Source: Mollicutes bacterium (GTDB lineage: Bacteria; Bacillota_I; Bacilli_A; Izemoplasmatales; Izemoplasmataceae). Taken from it: 64,000 bases of DNA. A program made the translations under genes and the position numbers. Shown one piece after another: positions 33,631-43,301 of this stretch. The notes under the pieces were generated by a model. The model did not search any database. It had not been told where the DNA came from and saw only the letters and a program-made list of their open reading frames with translations. Numbering within the stretch: the stretch's first letter is position 1; the number at the start of each line of letters is the position of its first letter. The stretch is taken from positions 1 to 64,000 of the forward strand of contig PUOX01000025.1 in NCBI GenBank assembly GCA_003552925.1, read 5' to 3'.

Positions 33631-34113
33631 ATGATACAAATGTATACCACGCCAAGTTGTTCCTCCTGCCGTAAGGCGAAAAAATGGTTTGAGGAGCACC
33701 GCATCGACTACCGCGAAAAGAACATTTTCAACGTGAAACTGACCAAAGAAGACATCCGAGCGATGTTGAAGAACTCTGAAGGCGGGTTTGAAGACATCAT
33801 TTCGACACGTTCCAAGGTGTTCCAGGACAACAATCTGGATCTCGACGAAATGTCGTTGAGCGAACTGACGGATTTCATCATTGAAAACCCCAGCGTCTTG
33901 AGGCGCCCGATCATCATCGAAGAAAACAAAATGCAAGTCGGTTACAACGAAGACGAAATTCGCGCCTTCATCCCCAAACGTTTGCGCGAAATCATCATGT
34001 GCACCACCTGCGACAAAGGCGAGGACTGCGATTATCGCCACGCCTTGGATTTGTACTTCAAGGAACTACGACAAAAAGAACACCGGCGCGAAAGCGAAAC
34101 ATCGCACGCGTAA
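33631..34113 (+). CDS. spx: Spx-family transcriptional regulator with Cys-rich C-terminal extension
   Basis: ArsC-like protein that binds the RNA polymerase alpha C-terminal domain and responds to disulfide stress. The redox switch CSSC (Cys10, Cys13), Gly52 and the RPI motif (Arg92-Pro93-Ile94) match Bacillus Spx. The usual protein ends near residue 131. This one has 160 residues: after residue ~120 the tail holds Cys124, Cys127, Cys133 and His137 (CX2CX5CX3H), a possible metal site, and then a charged end. ATG 33631 follows AAAGGAGG. A terminator follows 5 nt after the stop. Confidence 0.92.
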   Translation: MIQMYTTPSCSSCRKAKKWFEEHRIDYREKNIFNVKLTKEDIRAMLKNSEGGFEDIISTRSKVFQDNNLDLDEMSLSELTDFIIENPSVLRRPIIIEENKMQVGYNEDEIRAFIPKRLREIIMCTTCDKGEDCDYRHALDLYFKELRQKEHRRESETSHA

Positions 34114-34118
34114 ACTTG

Positions 34119-34148
34119 ACCCTTCGCTATACATGCGAAGGGTTTTTT
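34119..34148 (+). terminator. Intrinsic terminator of spx
   Basis: A 9-bp stem (ACCCTTCGC / GCGAAGGGT) with a 7-nt loop and six T residues. Confidence 0.92.
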
Positions 34149-34172
34149 ATGTCTTGTCCTTCAAAACGAAAA

Positions 34173-34189
34173 CTTGAAAACGTTTTAAG
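34173..34189. promoter_or_regulatory. cre-like operator upstream of gap
   Basis: CTTGAAAACGTTTTAAG, nearly symmetrical and one base from the TGNAARCGNNNNCA catabolite-responsive consensus. It lies 13 nt upstream of the gap -35. Confidence 0.5.
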
Positions 34190-34201
34190 TTGTAATATAG
34201 G

Positions 34202-34230
34202 TTGTGTTTTGGGGCCGAATTCACTATAAT
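34202..34230 (+). promoter_or_regulatory. Promoter of gap
   Basis: TTGTGT (34202-34207), a 17-nt spacer, TATAAT (34225-34230). Leader of ~33 nt to the ATG. Confidence 0.75.
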
Positions 34231-34269
34231 TAGTATTGCGAAAGCGATAAAATATTAAGGAGGATTCAC

Positions 34270-35280
34270 ATGTCAGTAAAAGTAGCAATCAACGGTTTTG
34301 GACGGATCGGTAGACTTGCGTTTCGTTACATGCACGACAATCCCGATTACGAGATTGTCGCCTTGAACGATTTGACGGACGCGGACAGTCTTGCATACCT
34401 CTTGAAATACGACACGGCACAAGGCCCCTACAAAATCGACTCGATCGAAGCGGGCGAAGATTCCATCAAAGTCGACGGCAAGGAAGTCAAGGTCTTTGCG
34501 GAAAAGGACCCAGAAGCGCTTCCTTGGAAAGACTTAGGCGTCGACGTCGTGCTTGAGTGCACCGGCATCTTCACGAAAAAAGACGGCGCGATGAAGCACA
34601 TCAAAGCGGGCGCGAAACGCGTCATGATCAGCGCCCCCGCCAAAGGCGATGTCAAAACCATCGTCTACAACGTGAACCACGAGGATCTAAAAGGCGACGA
34701 AGAAGTCGTGAGCGGCGCCTCCTGCACCACGAACTGCCTAGCGCCCGTCGTGAAAGTCCTTGACGACAACTTCGGCGTCAAAAAAGGTTATATGACGACG
34801 GCCCACGCCTACACCAACGACCAAAACACCCTTGACGGCCCCCACGCCAAAGGCATCAACGCCCGTCGCGGGCGCGCCGCTGCGGCGAACATCTGCCCGA
34901 CGACCACCGGTGCCGCCAAAGCGGTCGGAAAAGTTCTCCCCCATCTTGAAGGCAAACTTGACGGCATCGCCCTTCGCGTGCCCACCGTCACCGGAAGCGT
35001 TGTAGACTTCGTCGTCGAACTCGGCAAAAACGTGACCGCAGAAGAAGTGAACGCGGCCGTGAAAAACGCCGCCAATGAAACGCTTCACTACACCGAAGAC
35101 CCCATCGTTTCCAGCGATTCCATCGGCAGCGAATACGGCTCGATTTTCGATGCGCAAATGACGAAAGTCCTTGAAGTCGACGGCAAGCAGCTTGTGAAAG
35201 TCCTCGCTTGGTACGACAACGAAATGGGCTATGTTGCGCAAATGGTCCGCACCATGAAACTCATGGTCGAAAAAATTTAA
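34270..35280 (+). CDS. gap: Glyceraldehyde-3-phosphate dehydrogenase
   Basis: Oxidises glyceraldehyde 3-phosphate to 1,3-bisphosphoglycerate in glycolysis. The Rossmann motif INGFGRIGR opens the protein and the catalytic cysteine is in [12 protein letters not shown] (Cys152). [17 protein letters not shown] suggests NAD+ preference. 336 residues. It starts after TAAGGAGGATTCAC and stands alone between terminators; the usual pgk-tpi-pgm-eno partners are not adjacent. The strong promoter and a possible cre site suggest sugar-dependent expression. Confidence 0.98.
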   Translation: MSVKVAINGFGRIGRLAFRYMHDNPDYEIVALNDLTDADSLAYLLKYDTAQGPYKIDSIEAGEDSIKVDGKEVKVFAEKDPEALPWKDLGVDVVLECTGIFTKKDGAMKHIKAGAKRVMISAPAKGDVKTIVYNVNHEDLKGDEEVVSGASCTTNCLAPVVKVLDDNFGVKKGYMTTAHAYTNDQNTLDGPHAKGINARRGRAAAANICPTTTGAAKAVGKVLPHLEGKLDGIALRVPTVTGSVVDFVVELGKNVTAEEVNAAVKNAANETLHYTEDPIVSSDSIGSEYGSIFDAQMTKVLEVDGKQLVKVLAWYDNEMGYVAQMVRTMKLMVEKI

Positions 35281-35291
35281 CCATTCACTAT

Positions 35292-35319
35292 AAACCCCGG
35301 AGACGTTCCGGGGTTTTTT
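35292..35319 (+). terminator. Intrinsic terminator of gap
   Basis: A 10-bp stem (AAACCCCGGA / TCCGGGGTTT) with a 5-nt loop and a T-run. Confidence 0.92.
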
Positions 35320-35323
35320 CATG

Positions 35324-35358
35324 AAAAAAACCCGCCTTGCTTTGCAAGACGGGGTTTT
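35324..35358 (-). terminator. Intrinsic terminator of the natAB-like operon
   Basis: On the minus strand a GC-rich stem with one bulge and an AAA loop, ending in seven T residues, 22 nt beyond the permease stop. Confidence 0.85.
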
Positions 35359-35380
35359 GTAATGGTGGGGCTAAATGAGG

Positions 35381-36676
35381 TCAATGTTTCCGTTTGTTTC
35401 TATGGTTGTTTTTGTGGTGATTGTTGTTGGCGAAGGCTTTTTTGACGTAGAACTTGATACGTTTGAAAAACTTCGTTTCCTCGTAGGAGAGGATGGCCAC
35501 TTTGTAGATGGGCGTAATGTAGTACAAAAAGAGTACTGTGACTGCGCCGGTGATGAATAGGGTCAACAACGTCTCCCAAACGCCCATGATGCCCGTGGCG
35601 TAAGCGACGGGGGCCACCATGGTCGAGAAAAAGGGAATGTACGCCGCGATTCGTATGCCTCCATCAAGCCCGGCGATGGGGAGAAAAATGGCGATGTAGA
35701 AAGAACCGAGCAGCATGAAAATCAAAGGCGCCTGAAATTGTTGGTAGTCTTCTTGCGAGGTTGCCATGGAAGCGATTAGTCCGGCTAGGCAAAGGTATAA
35801 GAGGGTGCCCACAAACATGTACGCAAGCATGATGAGCAGCATGGAAGGCCAATTCGGAATGCGCGCCGCAAGTTCCGCGAGCAAAGAGAGCGCTTCGGTG
35901 TCGGTGGTGGTTGTGATGGCGCGGCTGACGAGAATGCCGACAACGCCAAAGGCGATGAAAATGGTCGATTGCACAATCAAGAACGCTAGGTTTGTGACAA
36001 TTTTGGAAAGCAGGTGCACTTTGGCGGGCACGCTTGAAACGATGGTTTCAATGGCCTTGGTGGATTTTTCTTCGATGATGTCGACGCCCAAAAATTGTGT
36101 GGTCATGATGATGAGGATGAACATCGGGAGAAAGAGCATGCTCAATATGCCTTCGATGAACATTCTCGTCTCAGGGTCCATCCCCGGCGTGTCGCCGGGG
36201 TCGGGGGCTTCGACGAAAGTGTAGTTCGCGTATTGAATGCCTTGATATTCGTTCAAGAAGATTTGGATGTTGGAGAGGACATGGTTGCGAAGCCCTTCAT
36301 CCCGTAAGTACACATCGACATCGGGCGCGTTCAAATCGCCTGAAAAGACGAGAAGGATGTCGAGGTTTTCAGTATCCCAAAAGTCTTCGAACGCCTCAAG
36401 CGAATGTTCGTAGGCGACGTAGCGATTTTCTTCATGGACTTGGTTGAATTTCGAAAGCAAGGTTTCTTCCAAAGGATAGGCTTCGTCTTGCGTTTTGTTA
36501 GCGACCATCACGTGGGTTTGTTCAAGCTCTTCATCGCCGGAGAAGATGTCGATGAGCGAGGGGATGTTCACTAGGACGACGATGACTAGGCCCAATACGA
36601 TGTTCGTGATGATGAAACTTTTTTTCAAAAGCCTTTTGGCCAAACCGTGTTTAATCAGAAACTTAAACTTGTTCAC
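35381..36676 (-). CDS. ABC-2 type exporter permease (NatB-like)
   Basis: Membrane subunit for the preceding ATPase. The ABC-2/NatB plan is clear: one N-terminal membrane helix (~18-40), an extracytoplasmic region of ~135 residues, then five or six helices (~170-400) with the family GVDIIEEKSTKAIETIVSSVP motif. The C-terminal tail is rich in His, Asn and Lys (FANNNHHKNNHRNKRKH), which is unusual. I prefer GTG 36676, 5 nt after GGGTGG; a GTG at 36685 is the alternative. It overlaps the ATPase gene. Relatives export Na+ or peptides; the substrate here is unknown. Confidence 0.85.
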   Translation of the reverse strand: MNKFKFLIKHGLAKRLLKKSFIITNIVLGLVIVVLVNIPSLIDIFSGDEELEQTHVMVANKTQDEAYPLEETLLSKFNQVHEENRYVAYEHSLEAFEDFWDTENLDILLVFSGDLNAPDVDVYLRDEGLRNHVLSNIQIFLNEYQGIQYANYTFVEAPDPGDTPGMDPETRMFIEGILSMLFLPMFILIIMTTQFLGVDIIEEKSTKAIETIVSSVPAKVHLLSKIVTNLAFLIVQSTIFIAFGVVGILVSRAITTTTDTEALSLLAELAARIPNWPSMLLIMLAYMFVGTLLYLCLAGLIASMATSQEDYQQFQAPLIFMLLGSFYIAIFLPIAGLDGGIRIAAYIPFFSTMVAPVAYATGIMGVWETLLTLFITGAVTVLFLYYITPIYKVAILSYEETKFFKRIKFYVKKAFANNNHHKNNHRNKRKH

Positions 36677-37565
36677 GTGCGCCACCCACTTTCGCGACGA
36701 AGATTTCGCTCAGACTCGCCTGTTCAACTTCGAAGCGCATCACGTTCTCACAAGTCTTCACATAGTCAAACACGCCTTGGACGTATTCGTTGGATTCTAC
36801 TTTGACGCGGATAGCGTCGCTGTCTTTGTTGACGAGGTATACGCCGTCAAGCTCTTTCAAAACGTCGATGTCCACATCGGCGTCGATGCTGATGGTCATC
36901 TTTTTGAAGTCGTCTTTGACGTCTTTGATGTAACCGTCGATGATGACTTTGCCTTTTTCCAAGACGACGACCTTTTCGCAAAACGATTCGACATGGTCCA
37001 ATTGGTGCGAGGAGAAGACGATCATTGTCCCCCGTTCTTGGAAATCGCGGATTACTTTCACAAACAGATCCGTGTTGATGGGATCGAGTCCGGAAAACGG
37101 TTCATCAAGCACAAGCAGTTTGGGGTTGTTGATAAGCGAAGAGAGGAACTGGACCTTTTGCTGGTTTCCTTTGGAAAGCTCCTTGATTTTTTTGTTGCGA
37201 TAGGATTCGATGTCGAAATATTTGAGCCAGTAGTCCAAACGCTCCAAAATAAGGGGTTTGTCCATACTTTTAAGTTGTCCGATATACAGGATGTATTCTT
37301 TGACCGTCATCTTCGGCAGCAACGACCGTTCTTCAATCATGTAGCCGATTTCATCGACATTATGATAACCAATGGCTTCGCCGAAATAGCTGACTTCGCC
37401 CAACGTCGGCTCCAACAATCCCATGATGACACGGAACGTCGTCGTTTTCCCGGCGCCGTTCGTGCCTAAAAGACCGAATATTTCGCCCGGTTTGATCGAA
37501 AAATTCAAGTGGTGCACAGCGATAAAATCTCCGTAACGGAGTTCTACGTCTTTAACTTCTAACAT
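36663..37565 (-). CDS. ABC transporter ATP-binding protein (NatA-like)
   Basis: ATPase of the ABC-2 exporter. Walker A is GTNGAGKTTT (~37-46), the signature LSKGNQQKVQ (~133), Walker B LVLDEPFSGLD (~155). The LSKGNQQK signature and the C-terminal ~90-residue extension are typical of NatA/YhaQ-like exporters. 300 residues from ATG 37565, preceded by GAGGAAGCT; a longer in-frame start at 37619 has no site. It overlaps the permease gene by 14 nt. Confidence 0.9.
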   Translation of the reverse strand: MLEVKDVELRYGDFIAVHHLNFSIKPGEIFGLLGTNGAGKTTTFRVIMGLLEPTLGEVSYFGEAIGYHNVDEIGYMIEERSLLPKMTVKEYILYIGQLKSMDKPLILERLDYWLKYFDIESYRNKKIKELSKGNQQKVQFLSSLINNPKLLVLDEPFSGLDPINTDLFVKVIRDFQERGTMIVFSSHQLDHVESFCEKVVVLEKGKVIIDGYIKDVKDDFKKMTISIDADVDIDVLKELDGVYLVNKDSDAIRVKVESNEYVQGVFDYVKTCENVMRFEVEQASLSEIFVAKVGGAREQV

Positions 37566-37754
37566 AGCTTCCTCGTTTCTACCCAGCCCTGGGGTTATTC
37601 TTTGCATGAGCTCTCGCAACGTACGATACTATTGTATATCCACCCCGTCACAAAGGCAAGCAGAGTTTTAAAAAGTCATTAACCTTTCAAAAAAGGGGGA
37701 ATGTTGTGAAGTGTCTAAAACGTCTGCCAATCGGTTTCTAACAAGCTTGAGCAA

Positions 37755-37781
37755 AGAAAAACCCCTTCGAGGGAAGGGGTT
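37755..37781 (-). terminator. Intrinsic terminator of the Na/Pi cotransporter gene
   Basis: AACCCCTTC / GAAGGGGTT with a 4-nt loop and a minus-strand T-run. The stem includes part of the stop codon. Confidence 0.85.
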
Positions 37782-39456
37782 ATGTTTGGATTGGCGCAAC
37801 GATTCCGGCATGACGTCTTTTTTGGATGATGTTCAAGGCAATGTTTTCGCAGTGGTCGCCAATCCTTTCGACGTTGCTCAAGATGTCGACAAACAGCAAA
37901 TCGTCGCAATCGCTTTCGGGGAGGTTACAGCGTTGCACGTGCGCTTTGCGGGCCTGGCGGACCATGTTGTCGATCGCTTCTTCGTATTCAAGGATTTTAC
38001 GGGCGGAATCGGGGTTGTTTTCTATGAAAGACTGAAGGGTGAGGGCAAACGTTTCGCGGGTTAGATCGTAAAGCGCTTTAAGTTCCTTTTCGGCTTCTTG
38101 GCTCAGGCGTTTTTTCGTTTCATGGCGGTGTTCAAAGAATTCAAAGAGGTTTTGACAGTGGTCTGCGATGCGTTCGATGTCGCGGATGGTGTCGACGTAG
38201 GCGGCTTGGTTGTCGGCGAGGTCGTCGTCTAGAAGATTGTGCGACACTTTGACAAGGTAATTGTGGACTTTGCTGTCGACGGTGTCGATGAGTTCTTCCA
38301 ACTCCCGGCCCTTTTCCAATCGTTTCTTGTCGTTTTCAAAGGAATATTCGACGGCCGTGTCGTACATCAAAAGCGCAACGTTCCCCATTGAAACGATGAC
38401 GTGTTTCGCGTTTTCAAGCGCAAGGATGGGGGAGTTTTTGAGGAGGCTTTCTTGAAGGCTGTCGACGTCGACGGTGACATCGGAAGGCTTGGATTTGAAG
38501 ATCTTTTCGCTCACCGCCGCAAGGCGGCTGATGAAGAAATACATGATGATGGTGTTGAAGAGATTGAAGAAGATGTGGGCGAAAGAGACGACCATGGCCG
38601 AGGGACGGCCGTCGTAGACGACATCTTGCAGCCAGCCGATGAACATGGCATAGGGAACGATGAAAATCAAGAAGATTACACTGCCAACGACGTTGAAGAT
38701 GACATGCGCGGCGGCGGTCCTTTTGGCCGCGGTAGAACCGCCAAGCGCGGCCAAGATGGCCGTGATGGTCGTGCCGATGTTGCTTCCAAGCACAATGGCA
38801 ATCGCTCCGATAAGGGGCATCGCTCCGGTGGTGTATAGCTGTTGCAAAATGCCGATGACGGCGGTGCTCGAATGGGCGATGGCCGTCAAGACCGCTCCGA
38901 CAATCACGCCTAAGAACGGGAGATCGGAAACAAGATTCAAGGCATTGCGGAAGAATTCTTGTTCGACGAAAACGCTCAAGGCTTGGCCCATCAGGTCAAG
39001 GCCGTAAAAGATCATGCCGAATCCAAGCAAAACTCCACCCAGACGTTTGAAACGTTTTGATGGAGCAAAGAGTATCAAGAAGCTCCCCGCGGCTAACACG
39101 GGCAGTGCGTATCGTTGGATTTCAAGACCAATCAGGAAACTGGTTGCGGTTGTGCCGAGGTTCGCGCCAAGAATGATGCCCAGCGCTTGCGGAAAGCTCA
39201 TGAGACCGGCGCGCACGAGGCTGACGGTTAAAGCCGTGGTGCCGGAGCTGGTTTGCAGCAAAACGGTCACGAAAACACCGATGAAGATGCCTTTGAGCGG
39301 GGTGTTGGTCGTTTTTTCGATGAGGAGTTTCAAACGATGCCCGGCCAGCAGCTTCAGCGAATCGCCCATTTTATGGATACCGTAAAGAAAGATTCCCAAA
39401 CCGCCAAGGACATAGAAGATTGTTGTGACCCAATCGATTTGTGCATTGAGTGCCAA
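37780..39456 (-). CDS. Na+/phosphate cotransporter with C-terminal PhoU-like domain
   Basis: Na/Pi cotransporter family II (NptA/YjbB-like). Two inverted membrane repeats each carry the QTSS-type motif: LLQTSSGTTALTVSLV (~66) and the related TAIAHSSTAVIGILQ (~199). Residues ~340-558 form a helical PhoU-like domain (DIERIADHCQNL and NVERIGDHCENI repeats). 558 residues from TTG 39456, 6 nt after GGAGGG; the upstream in-frame TTG at 39486 lies before that site. It probably imports phosphate, or senses or exports it. Standing alone, it is unlinked to pst genes. Confidence 0.9.
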   Translation of the reverse strand: MALNAQIDWVTTIFYVLGGLGIFLYGIHKMGDSLKLLAGHRLKLLIEKTTNTPLKGIFIGVFVTVLLQTSSGTTALTVSLVRAGLMSFPQALGIILGANLGTTATSFLIGLEIQRYALPVLAAGSFLILFAPSKRFKRLGGVLLGFGMIFYGLDLMGQALSVFVEQEFFRNALNLVSDLPFLGVIVGAVLTAIAHSSTAVIGILQQLYTTGAMPLIGAIAIVLGSNIGTTITAILAALGGSTAAKRTAAAHVIFNVVGSVIFLIFIVPYAMFIGWLQDVVYDGRPSAMVVSFAHIFFNLFNTIIMYFFISRLAAVSEKIFKSKPSDVTVDVDSLQESLLKNSPILALENAKHVIVSMGNVALLMYDTAVEYSFENDKKRLEKGRELEELIDTVDSKVHNYLVKVSHNLLDDDLADNQAAYVDTIRDIERIADHCQNLFEFFEHRHETKKRLSQEAEKELKALYDLTRETFALTLQSFIENNPDSARKILEYEEAIDNMVRQARKAHVQRCNLPESDCDDLLFVDILSNVERIGDHCENIALNIIQKRRHAGIVAPIQT

Positions 39457-39607
39457 AGGTATCCCTCCGTCAACATCACATTCCAAGTAAATGATAACAC
39501 AAACGCACGATTTTCAAAGGGTTTTTTCGCATAAATGAACCACGCAGTTTTTCGTTTCTTTGCGCAAAGAAACAAGGCGTTTAATCGTTTCATTTTAGCG
39601 GCATTTT

Positions 39608-39616
39608 TGCTATAAT
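39608..39616 (+). promoter_or_regulatory. Extended -10 promoter of pepP
   Basis: TGCTATAAT, 18 nt before the ATG, so the leader is only ~12 nt; the -35 is weak. Confidence 0.6.
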
Positions 39617-39634
39617 TGATTTGAGGTGAAAAAA

Positions 39635-40900
39635 ATGCAAGCACACGCTGAGAACGCTCGTAAACAATTGTTTGAAAGACTCGAGGAAGGATCGGTCGTA
39701 TTGCTTTTCTCCGGGCAAGCGCCCCATAAGACGCTCGATCAATACTATCGCTATACGCCGCAACGAAACTTTTTCTATTTGACCAACATCGGCGAGCCCA
39801 ACATGATTCTCATGCTGTTGAAGGGGAAAGATACGGAGAAGACGTATCTTTTCGTCGAAGAAAACACCGAGAAGATCATTCAATGGGAAGGCGCCCGCAT
39901 GTCCAAAGAAGAAGCGTCGAAACGTTCGGGCATCCCCGAAGAGGACATTCGTTATCTAGACGCTTTTGAAGGTACGTTCAACATGGCGCTAAACTACGCC
40001 CGCTCGCCCGTAGGAACACCGGCAAGGACGCTTTATCTTGATCTTTACCATCCCTCCCCCAAAGTGAAACCGCACGGGTTGAAGCATGCGGAAGACTTTC
40101 TTTCGAACTATCCCGAGCTGACGGTAAAAAACGCGAACGAACATCTTTCGTATCTACGCATGTTCAAAAGCGTCCGCGAAATCGATCAAATCAAGACCGC
40201 CATCGCCCATACAAAAAAAGGCCTCGATGCAATCTTGAAAAACCTGAACACCCGCGAACACGAGTATCAGCTTCAAGCCGATTTCCTGCACGCGATCACG
40301 TTATCCGGCAGCGAAGGCGAAGCCTTCGACACCATCGCCGCCAATGGTGAAAACGCGGCCGTTTTGCATTACATCGACAACAAGGACCCGCTTGAGAAAA
40401 ACAACATGATTCTTTTCGACCTCGGCGCGCTGCATCAAAACTACGCCGCCGACATCTCCAGAACCTACCCCGTTGGCGGGCGTTACACCGAGCGTCAGCG
40501 TGAAATCTACGACATCGTGCTGAAAGTCAACAAGGCTTCCATCGAAAAGGCCGTCCCCGGCATGACCTGGAAAGAATTGAACAAGTTCGCCCGGGACATG
40601 CTCGCCCAAGAAGCGAAACGCATCGGCCTCATCGAAGAAGACAGCGAAATCTTGAAATATTACTACCACAGCCTCGGGCACTTTCTTGGCCTCGATGTCC
40701 ACGATGTCGGCTATTACGACGTTCCCTTCAAAGAAGGCATGGTGCTGACCATCGAACCCGGCCTCTATATCAAAGAAGAAGGCATCGGTGTTCGCATTGA
40801 AGACGACATCCTCATCACCAAAGACGGCAACATCAACTTAAGCGAAGACATCGAAAAAGAACCCGACGCCATTGAACGATTGATAAAAGAGTCTTCCTAA
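39635..40900 (+). CDS. pepP: Xaa-Pro aminopeptidase (M24B)
   Basis: Removes N-terminal residues next to proline. An aminopeptidase P N-terminal domain (~1-130, FYLTNIGEPNM) precedes the pita-bread M24 fold, whose metal ligands appear in LFDLGALHQNYAADISRTYP, HSLGHFLGLDVHD, TIEPGLY and GVRIEDD. 421 residues from ATG 39635, behind GAGGTGA; an in-frame GTG 9 nt upstream overlaps the binding site. The stop codon lies in the loop of its terminator, and recD2 follows after 34 nt. Confidence 0.95.
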   Translation: MQAHAENARKQLFERLEEGSVVLLFSGQAPHKTLDQYYRYTPQRNFFYLTNIGEPNMILMLLKGKDTEKTYLFVEENTEKIIQWEGARMSKEEASKRSGIPEEDIRYLDAFEGTFNMALNYARSPVGTPARTLYLDLYHPSPKVKPHGLKHAEDFLSNYPELTVKNANEHLSYLRMFKSVREIDQIKTAIAHTKKGLDAILKNLNTREHEYQLQADFLHAITLSGSEGEAFDTIAANGENAAVLHYIDNKDPLEKNNMILFDLGALHQNYAADISRTYPVGGRYTERQREIYDIVLKVNKASIEKAVPGMTWKELNKFARDMLAQEAKRIGLIEEDSEILKYYYHSLGHFLGLDVHDVGYYDVPFKEGMVLTIEPGLYIKEEGIGVRIEDDILITKDGNINLSEDIEKEPDAIERLIKESS

Positions 40901-40911
40901 AGACTCTTTTT
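40885..40911 (+). terminator. Terminator hairpin around the pepP stop codon
   Basis: An 11-bp stem (AAAAGAGTCTT / AAGACTCTTTT) whose 4-nt loop contains most of the TAA stop, followed by a T-run. Confidence 0.8.
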
Positions 40912-40934
40912 CTACACCATGAGGGGGTGAGACC

Positions 40935-43286
40935 ATGGACTACATCGAAGGCACCATCAAATCCATCGTGTTCTACAGCGAAGACTCGCAGTTCGCCATC
41001 GTCAAAGTCGAAGTGTCCGAACAAAGCGCATCGACCACGCTTTTCGATTTTCCCGGCGACATCAAGACCCTAAAAGGCAACATTCCCAGACCGAAAAAAG
41101 GCGAAGTGTATCGCTTTTTCGGCGAGCACGAACAACACCCCACCTACGGCATGCAGTTTGCCTTCAAACGTTATGAGAAAATCGAAGGCGCCAGCAAAGA
41201 GGGCATCGTCGATTATCTGTCCAGCGATCTCTTCCCCGGCGTCGGCGCAAAAAGCGCCGAACGCATCGTCGAGCATTTAGGCAAAGACGCCCTGCAAAAA
41301 ATCGCCCGCGACAAACGTGCGCTTGATGAAGTTCCGAAACTGACCGCCAAAGCCAAAGCCACGCTACATAACAACTTGAAAAACAACAAAGCCGACGAAC
41401 AAACCCGCATCAAACTTTTAGAACACGGCCTAAGCCACCGCATGATCGAAAAAATCCTCAAAAAATACGCCGAAGAAACGCTGAACGTATTGGAAGAAAA
41501 CCCCTACGCCTTAATCGACACCATCGAAGGCATCGGCTTTGAAAGGGCCGACGCCATCGCCAAAAGCCTCGGCATCGCCGACAACGATCCCCGTCGCATC
41601 CGCACTTTGATCGTGCACCTTTTCAACACGATTACGATGAGCCGCGGCCACACCCACTTGCGAAAAGACGAATTTTTGGACGAAGCCCACCGGCGTTTGA
41701 ACAAGGAATCCACCGTCGAACGCTCCGCTCTCGACCGCGCGTTTGAAGAGATGCACGAAAAAGGCAAGTTCATCGTCGAAGGCGACGAGGTCAGCCTCAA
41801 AGCGTACACCATAGCGGAAGAAGAAATCACCGCCAAAATCCAAACGCTTTTGCAAAACGCGGCCGATATTGACGACGCCAAAGTCGATTCGTACATCAAA
41901 GAGTTTCAAGAACAAGAAAACATCGCCTACACCGACGAACAAGTCGACGCCATCAAACACGCCCTTGCCGAAAAAGTTTTCATCATCAGCGGCGGTCCGG
42001 GCACCGGAAAAACCACGGTCATAAAAGGTTTGATTTATGTATATTGCCGCTACCACAATGTAGAAGCGCCTTCGTTTGACAGCGAAAGCGACATCCATCT
42101 CATCGCGCCCACCGGTCGCGCGGCAAAGCGCATGAACGAGGCGACCGGCGCTTACGCCAGCACCATTCACCGCTTTTTGGGGTATACCTACGAAGGCAAC
42201 TTCTACCACAGCAAGTACGCCCAAAAGGCCGGCAAGCTGTTTATCATCGACGAAGCGTCGATGATCGACACCCTGCTTGCGAGCCAGCTCTTCCAAAGCT
42301 TGCCCGAAGACGGCGACGTCATCATCGTCGGCGATGACGCCCAATTGCCTTCCGTAGGCCCCGGGCAAGTTTTGCGCGATCTTTTAGAAAGCGGAACCGT
42401 CCCGGGCGTGACGCTGCGCACCGTCCATCGCCAAGCCCGCGGTTCGAAAATCATCGAACTCGCCAACCACGTCCGTAAAGGCGCCCTTCCTTCAAACCTC
42501 GACAAAGCGCACCCCGACCGCTACATTTTCCGTGAAACACCGTCGAACTTCCATGCCCGCTTGCAAAAAGTCATCGACTATTTTCTCCAAAAAGGTTACA
42601 ACCTCCACGAAGACATCCAGGTGCTCATTCCGATGTATCGCGGCGAGACGGGCATCGACGCCACCAACGCGTTTTTGCAAGAGACCTACAACGATAACCG
42701 GGGCAAAACTTTGGCCCATCACGGCAAGGTGTTCCGCATCGGTGACAAGGTGTTGCAGCTGACCAACCAAGTCGAGGACGGCATCATGAACGGCGACCAA
42801 GGCGTCATCACCGGCATCGACCGCGAGAAAGAAGAACTGTACGCAACTTTCATGGACAACGAAGTGCGCTACGAACGCGGCGATCTTGACAATCTGACCC
42901 ACGCTTACGCGATGAGCATCCACAAAAGCCAAGGCAGCGAATACAAAGTCGTCATCCTGCCGCTTTTCCGCGCGCACACCATCATGCTCAAACGCAGGCT
43001 GATCTACACCGCCATCACCCGCGCCGAAGAAGCGCTGGTGGTGTTCGGCGAAGTCGATTTGCTCAAAAGCGCCATCCGCGACTTAGAGGACGCCCGCCGC
43101 ACCAAACTCGCCAAGAAGCTCCGCCAAAACGTTTCCGACCGTGCGGCCCAAATCGACGCGGTGCTCAAAAGCCTTGAAGAACCGGAGAACATCACGCCGT
43201 ACGATTTCGAGGCGGGAAAAACGCCTGACCGCCTTCCCGATGCGACGCCTTCGAAATCGCCTTACGATTTCCTCAAAGAGTCCTAA
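40935..43286 (+). CDS. recD2: RecD2-type (YrrC) DNA helicase
   Basis: 5'-3' superfamily 1B helicase acting in repair and replication-fork maintenance, independent of RecBC. An N-terminal OB/helix-hairpin-helix region (~1-300) is typical of RecD2. The core has GGPGTGKTT (~354-362), LIAPTGRAAKRM (Ia), IIDEASMID (II), GDDAQLPSVGPG (III) and AMSIHKSQGSE (V) ending in YTAITRAEE (VI). 783 residues. It starts after GAGGGGGTGAGACC. The Bacillus order yrrC-alaS is conserved. It coexists here with AddAB. Confidence 0.95.
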   Translation: MDYIEGTIKSIVFYSEDSQFAIVKVEVSEQSASTTLFDFPGDIKTLKGNIPRPKKGEVYRFFGEHEQHPTYGMQFAFKRYEKIEGASKEGIVDYLSSDLFPGVGAKSAERIVEHLGKDALQKIARDKRALDEVPKLTAKAKATLHNNLKNNKADEQTRIKLLEHGLSHRMIEKILKKYAEETLNVLEENPYALIDTIEGIGFERADAIAKSLGIADNDPRRIRTLIVHLFNTITMSRGHTHLRKDEFLDEAHRRLNKESTVERSALDRAFEEMHEKGKFIVEGDEVSLKAYTIAEEEITAKIQTLLQNAADIDDAKVDSYIKEFQEQENIAYTDEQVDAIKHALAEKVFIISGGPGTGKTTVIKGLIYVYCRYHNVEAPSFDSESDIHLIAPTGRAAKRMNEATGAYASTIHRFLGYTYEGNFYHSKYAQKAGKLFIIDEASMIDTLLASQLFQSLPEDGDVIIVGDDAQLPSVGPGQVLRDLLESGTVPGVTLRTVHRQARGSKIIELANHVRKGALPSNLDKAHPDRYIFRETPSNFHARLQKVIDYFLQKGYNLHEDIQVLIPMYRGETGIDATNAFLQETYNDNRGKTLAHHGKVFRIGDKVLQLTNQVEDGIMNGDQGVITGIDREKEELYATFMDNEVRYERGDLDNLTHAYAMSIHKSQGSEYKVVILPLFRAHTIMLKRRLIYTAITRAEEALVVFGEVDLLKSAIRDLEDARRTKLAKKLRQNVSDRAAQIDAVLKSLEEPENITPYDFEAGKTPDRLPDATPSKSPYDFLKES

Positions 43287-43301
43287 GCTTGAGGGTATCG
43301 C

